Of a stretch of 52,792 nt of DNA, positions 52,159-52,792 are shown one piece after another. The DNA is from Verrucomicrobiota bacterium (lineage in GTDB: Bacteria; Verrucomicrobiota; Verrucomicrobiia; Limisphaerales; UBA11320). The position numbers were made by a program, and so were the translations under genes. Numbering within the stretch: the first letter of the stretch is position 1; each line of letters opens with the position of its first letter. The stretch is taken from contig JACQFQ010000031.1 of NCBI GenBank assembly GCA_016199985.1, forward strand, positions 1 to 52,792. Reading direction: 5' to 3'. Below the pieces are notes generated by a model. That model was not told the DNA's origin and ran no database searches. It was given only the letters and a program-made list of their open reading frames with translations.

Positions 52159-52792
52159 CTACGCGGCTTGCTGCACCTTGGTCCTCGGCCGCTTGGCCTT
52201 CTTGCGCATCCGCGCCAACACCCACAGATTGTGCGTCAACACTCCCCACGCCAGCGCCAGCTCCCGATGCTCAAAGCTTTTGGCCTTCATCGGTTGCCCC
52301 AAAAAGTTTGCCTTCAACACCCCAATGCGCCCTTCGGTCTGTGCGCGTCGTCGCTGCAGTTTGCGAAACTTCGCCTCCTTCATCCTCCGGCTCATTTCCC
52401 CGGGCACGCGCGGACAGAGCGCGTCAAATGTTCCCGCCTTCTCCAGGCCCGCACTGTTGCTCGCGCTGGCGAACCCGCGATCGGTCACCGCAGCCCCCAC
52501 TTTCCGCCCGAGCGCCTTCTGCGTCCTCGCCAGGCTTTCCATCAAGAGTCGGCTGTCCGCCGGGGCTTGCTCCTTGATCAGCCGGTAATCCACGATCACC
52601 CCCTGCCGGTTCTCTGCGATCAGCGCCGTGTTTCCAAACTCCACCTCCGCTCCCGCCTTGCCGCGCACGATCACCCGCACCTCCGGCTCATACAAACTCA
52701 AGATCTTGTCCGCATTGGCCACCGGACGTCCGCCAATGATCCGCTCGTGCGCCTGCTTCTGGGCCTGGGGCAGGAGCTTCAACACCACGTCC
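52159..52792 (-). CDS. DDE transposase (IS1182/IS5-like), partial
   Basis: At least 211 aa; the start lies beyond the window. Seen: RGKAGAEVEFGNTALIAENRQGVIVDYRL, then AAVTDRGFAS with the second catalytic Asp, and RRAQTEGRIGVLKANFLGQ with the catalytic Glu (DDE_Tnp_1 fold). The C-terminus is basic (ARMRKKAKRPRTKVQQAA). It moves the element by cut-and-paste. The family is assigned from motif style, so IS1182 versus another IS4/IS5-superfamily group is uncertain. Confidence 0.85.
   Translation of the reverse strand, partial: DVVLKLLPQAQKQAHERIIGGRPVANADKILSLYEPEVRVIVRGKAGAEVEFGNTALIAENRQGVIVDYRLIKEQAPADSRLLMESLARTQKALGRKVGAAVTDRGFASASNSAGLEKAGTFDALCPRVPGEMSRRMKEAKFRKLQRRRAQTEGRIGVLKANFLGQPMKAKSFEHRELALAWGVLTHNLWVLARMRKKAKRPRTKVQQAA

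Larger units (their letters stand above)
51980..52792. mobile_element. Insertion sequence with DDE transposase (partial, runs off window)
   Basis: The element begins around gagcctgtcccaaaa (51980), an end sequence similar to those of IS5/IS1182-like elements, and cuts the small membrane gene. It carries a minus-strand transposase (52159 onward). The other end and its inverted repeat lie beyond the window, so target duplication cannot be checked. The left boundary is accurate to a few bases. Confidence 0.7.

Overview
The window looks like a chromosomal segment of a GC-rich Gram-negative bacterium of the Planctomycetota/Verrucomicrobiota/Chlamydiota group, most probably a Verrucomicrobiota member of the Pedosphaera type. 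The signs are two 'Planctomycete-type' cytochrome proteins (PSCyt1-DUF1549-DUF1553), one with its DUF1501 partner, several very large secreted proteins ending in a shared beta-rich tail, an outer-membrane efflux system, and a UBact-type proteasome locus. This lineage call is inference from gene content; no taxonomic search was run.

Layout. 1-636: end of an rRNA operon (3' part of 23S, 5S, strong terminator). 791-5454: a PSCyt1/LamG/DUF1549/DUF1553 gene overlapping a Tat-exported DUF1501 gene. 5653-18834: the housekeeping block tRNA-Thr, tuf, tRNA-Trp, tRNA-Ser, secE, nusG, rplK, rplA, rplJ, rplL, rpoB, rpoC, with hairpin-rich spacers around rplL and a long hairpin after rpoC. 19039-23707: a PfkB/KdgK-like sugar kinase and a second PSCyt1/DUF1549/DUF1553 gene.

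23761-30280 (minus strand) is the most notable part. It is a compact six-gene operon for protein tagging and degradation: AAA ATPase (ARC/Mpa type), Dop, a 58-residue ubiquitin-like modifier ending in T-G-E (UBact, the Pup analogue of Gram-negative bacteria), 20S proteasome beta, proteasome alpha, and the PafA-type ligase. PafA would attach UBact to target lysines, Dop would remove it, and the ATPase would unfold tagged proteins into the PrcAB core. A candidate promoter with an adjacent inverted repeat lies upstream. As given, dop is split by a one-base frameshift next to its Dop-loop, and the ATPase lacks the usual C-terminal proteasome-docking tail.

30365-37859: an RND heavy-metal-type tripartite efflux operon (minus) divergent from an OmpR-family regulator and histidine kinase (plus). 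37894-50738: exported proteins with links to phosphorus and the cell surface: a frameshifted lamin-tail protein, a phosphoesterase/acid phosphatase, a PepSY-like lipoprotein, an NHL-repeat protein, and a 2138-residue fusion carrying ParB-like, esterase-like-phytase and 5'-nucleotidase domains. Two matching double-palindrome sites lie in the regulator/efflux spacer and in front of the phosphatase. 50739-52792: an orphan RHS tip, a small membrane protein cut by an insertion sequence, and the partial DDE transposase of that element, which runs off the window.
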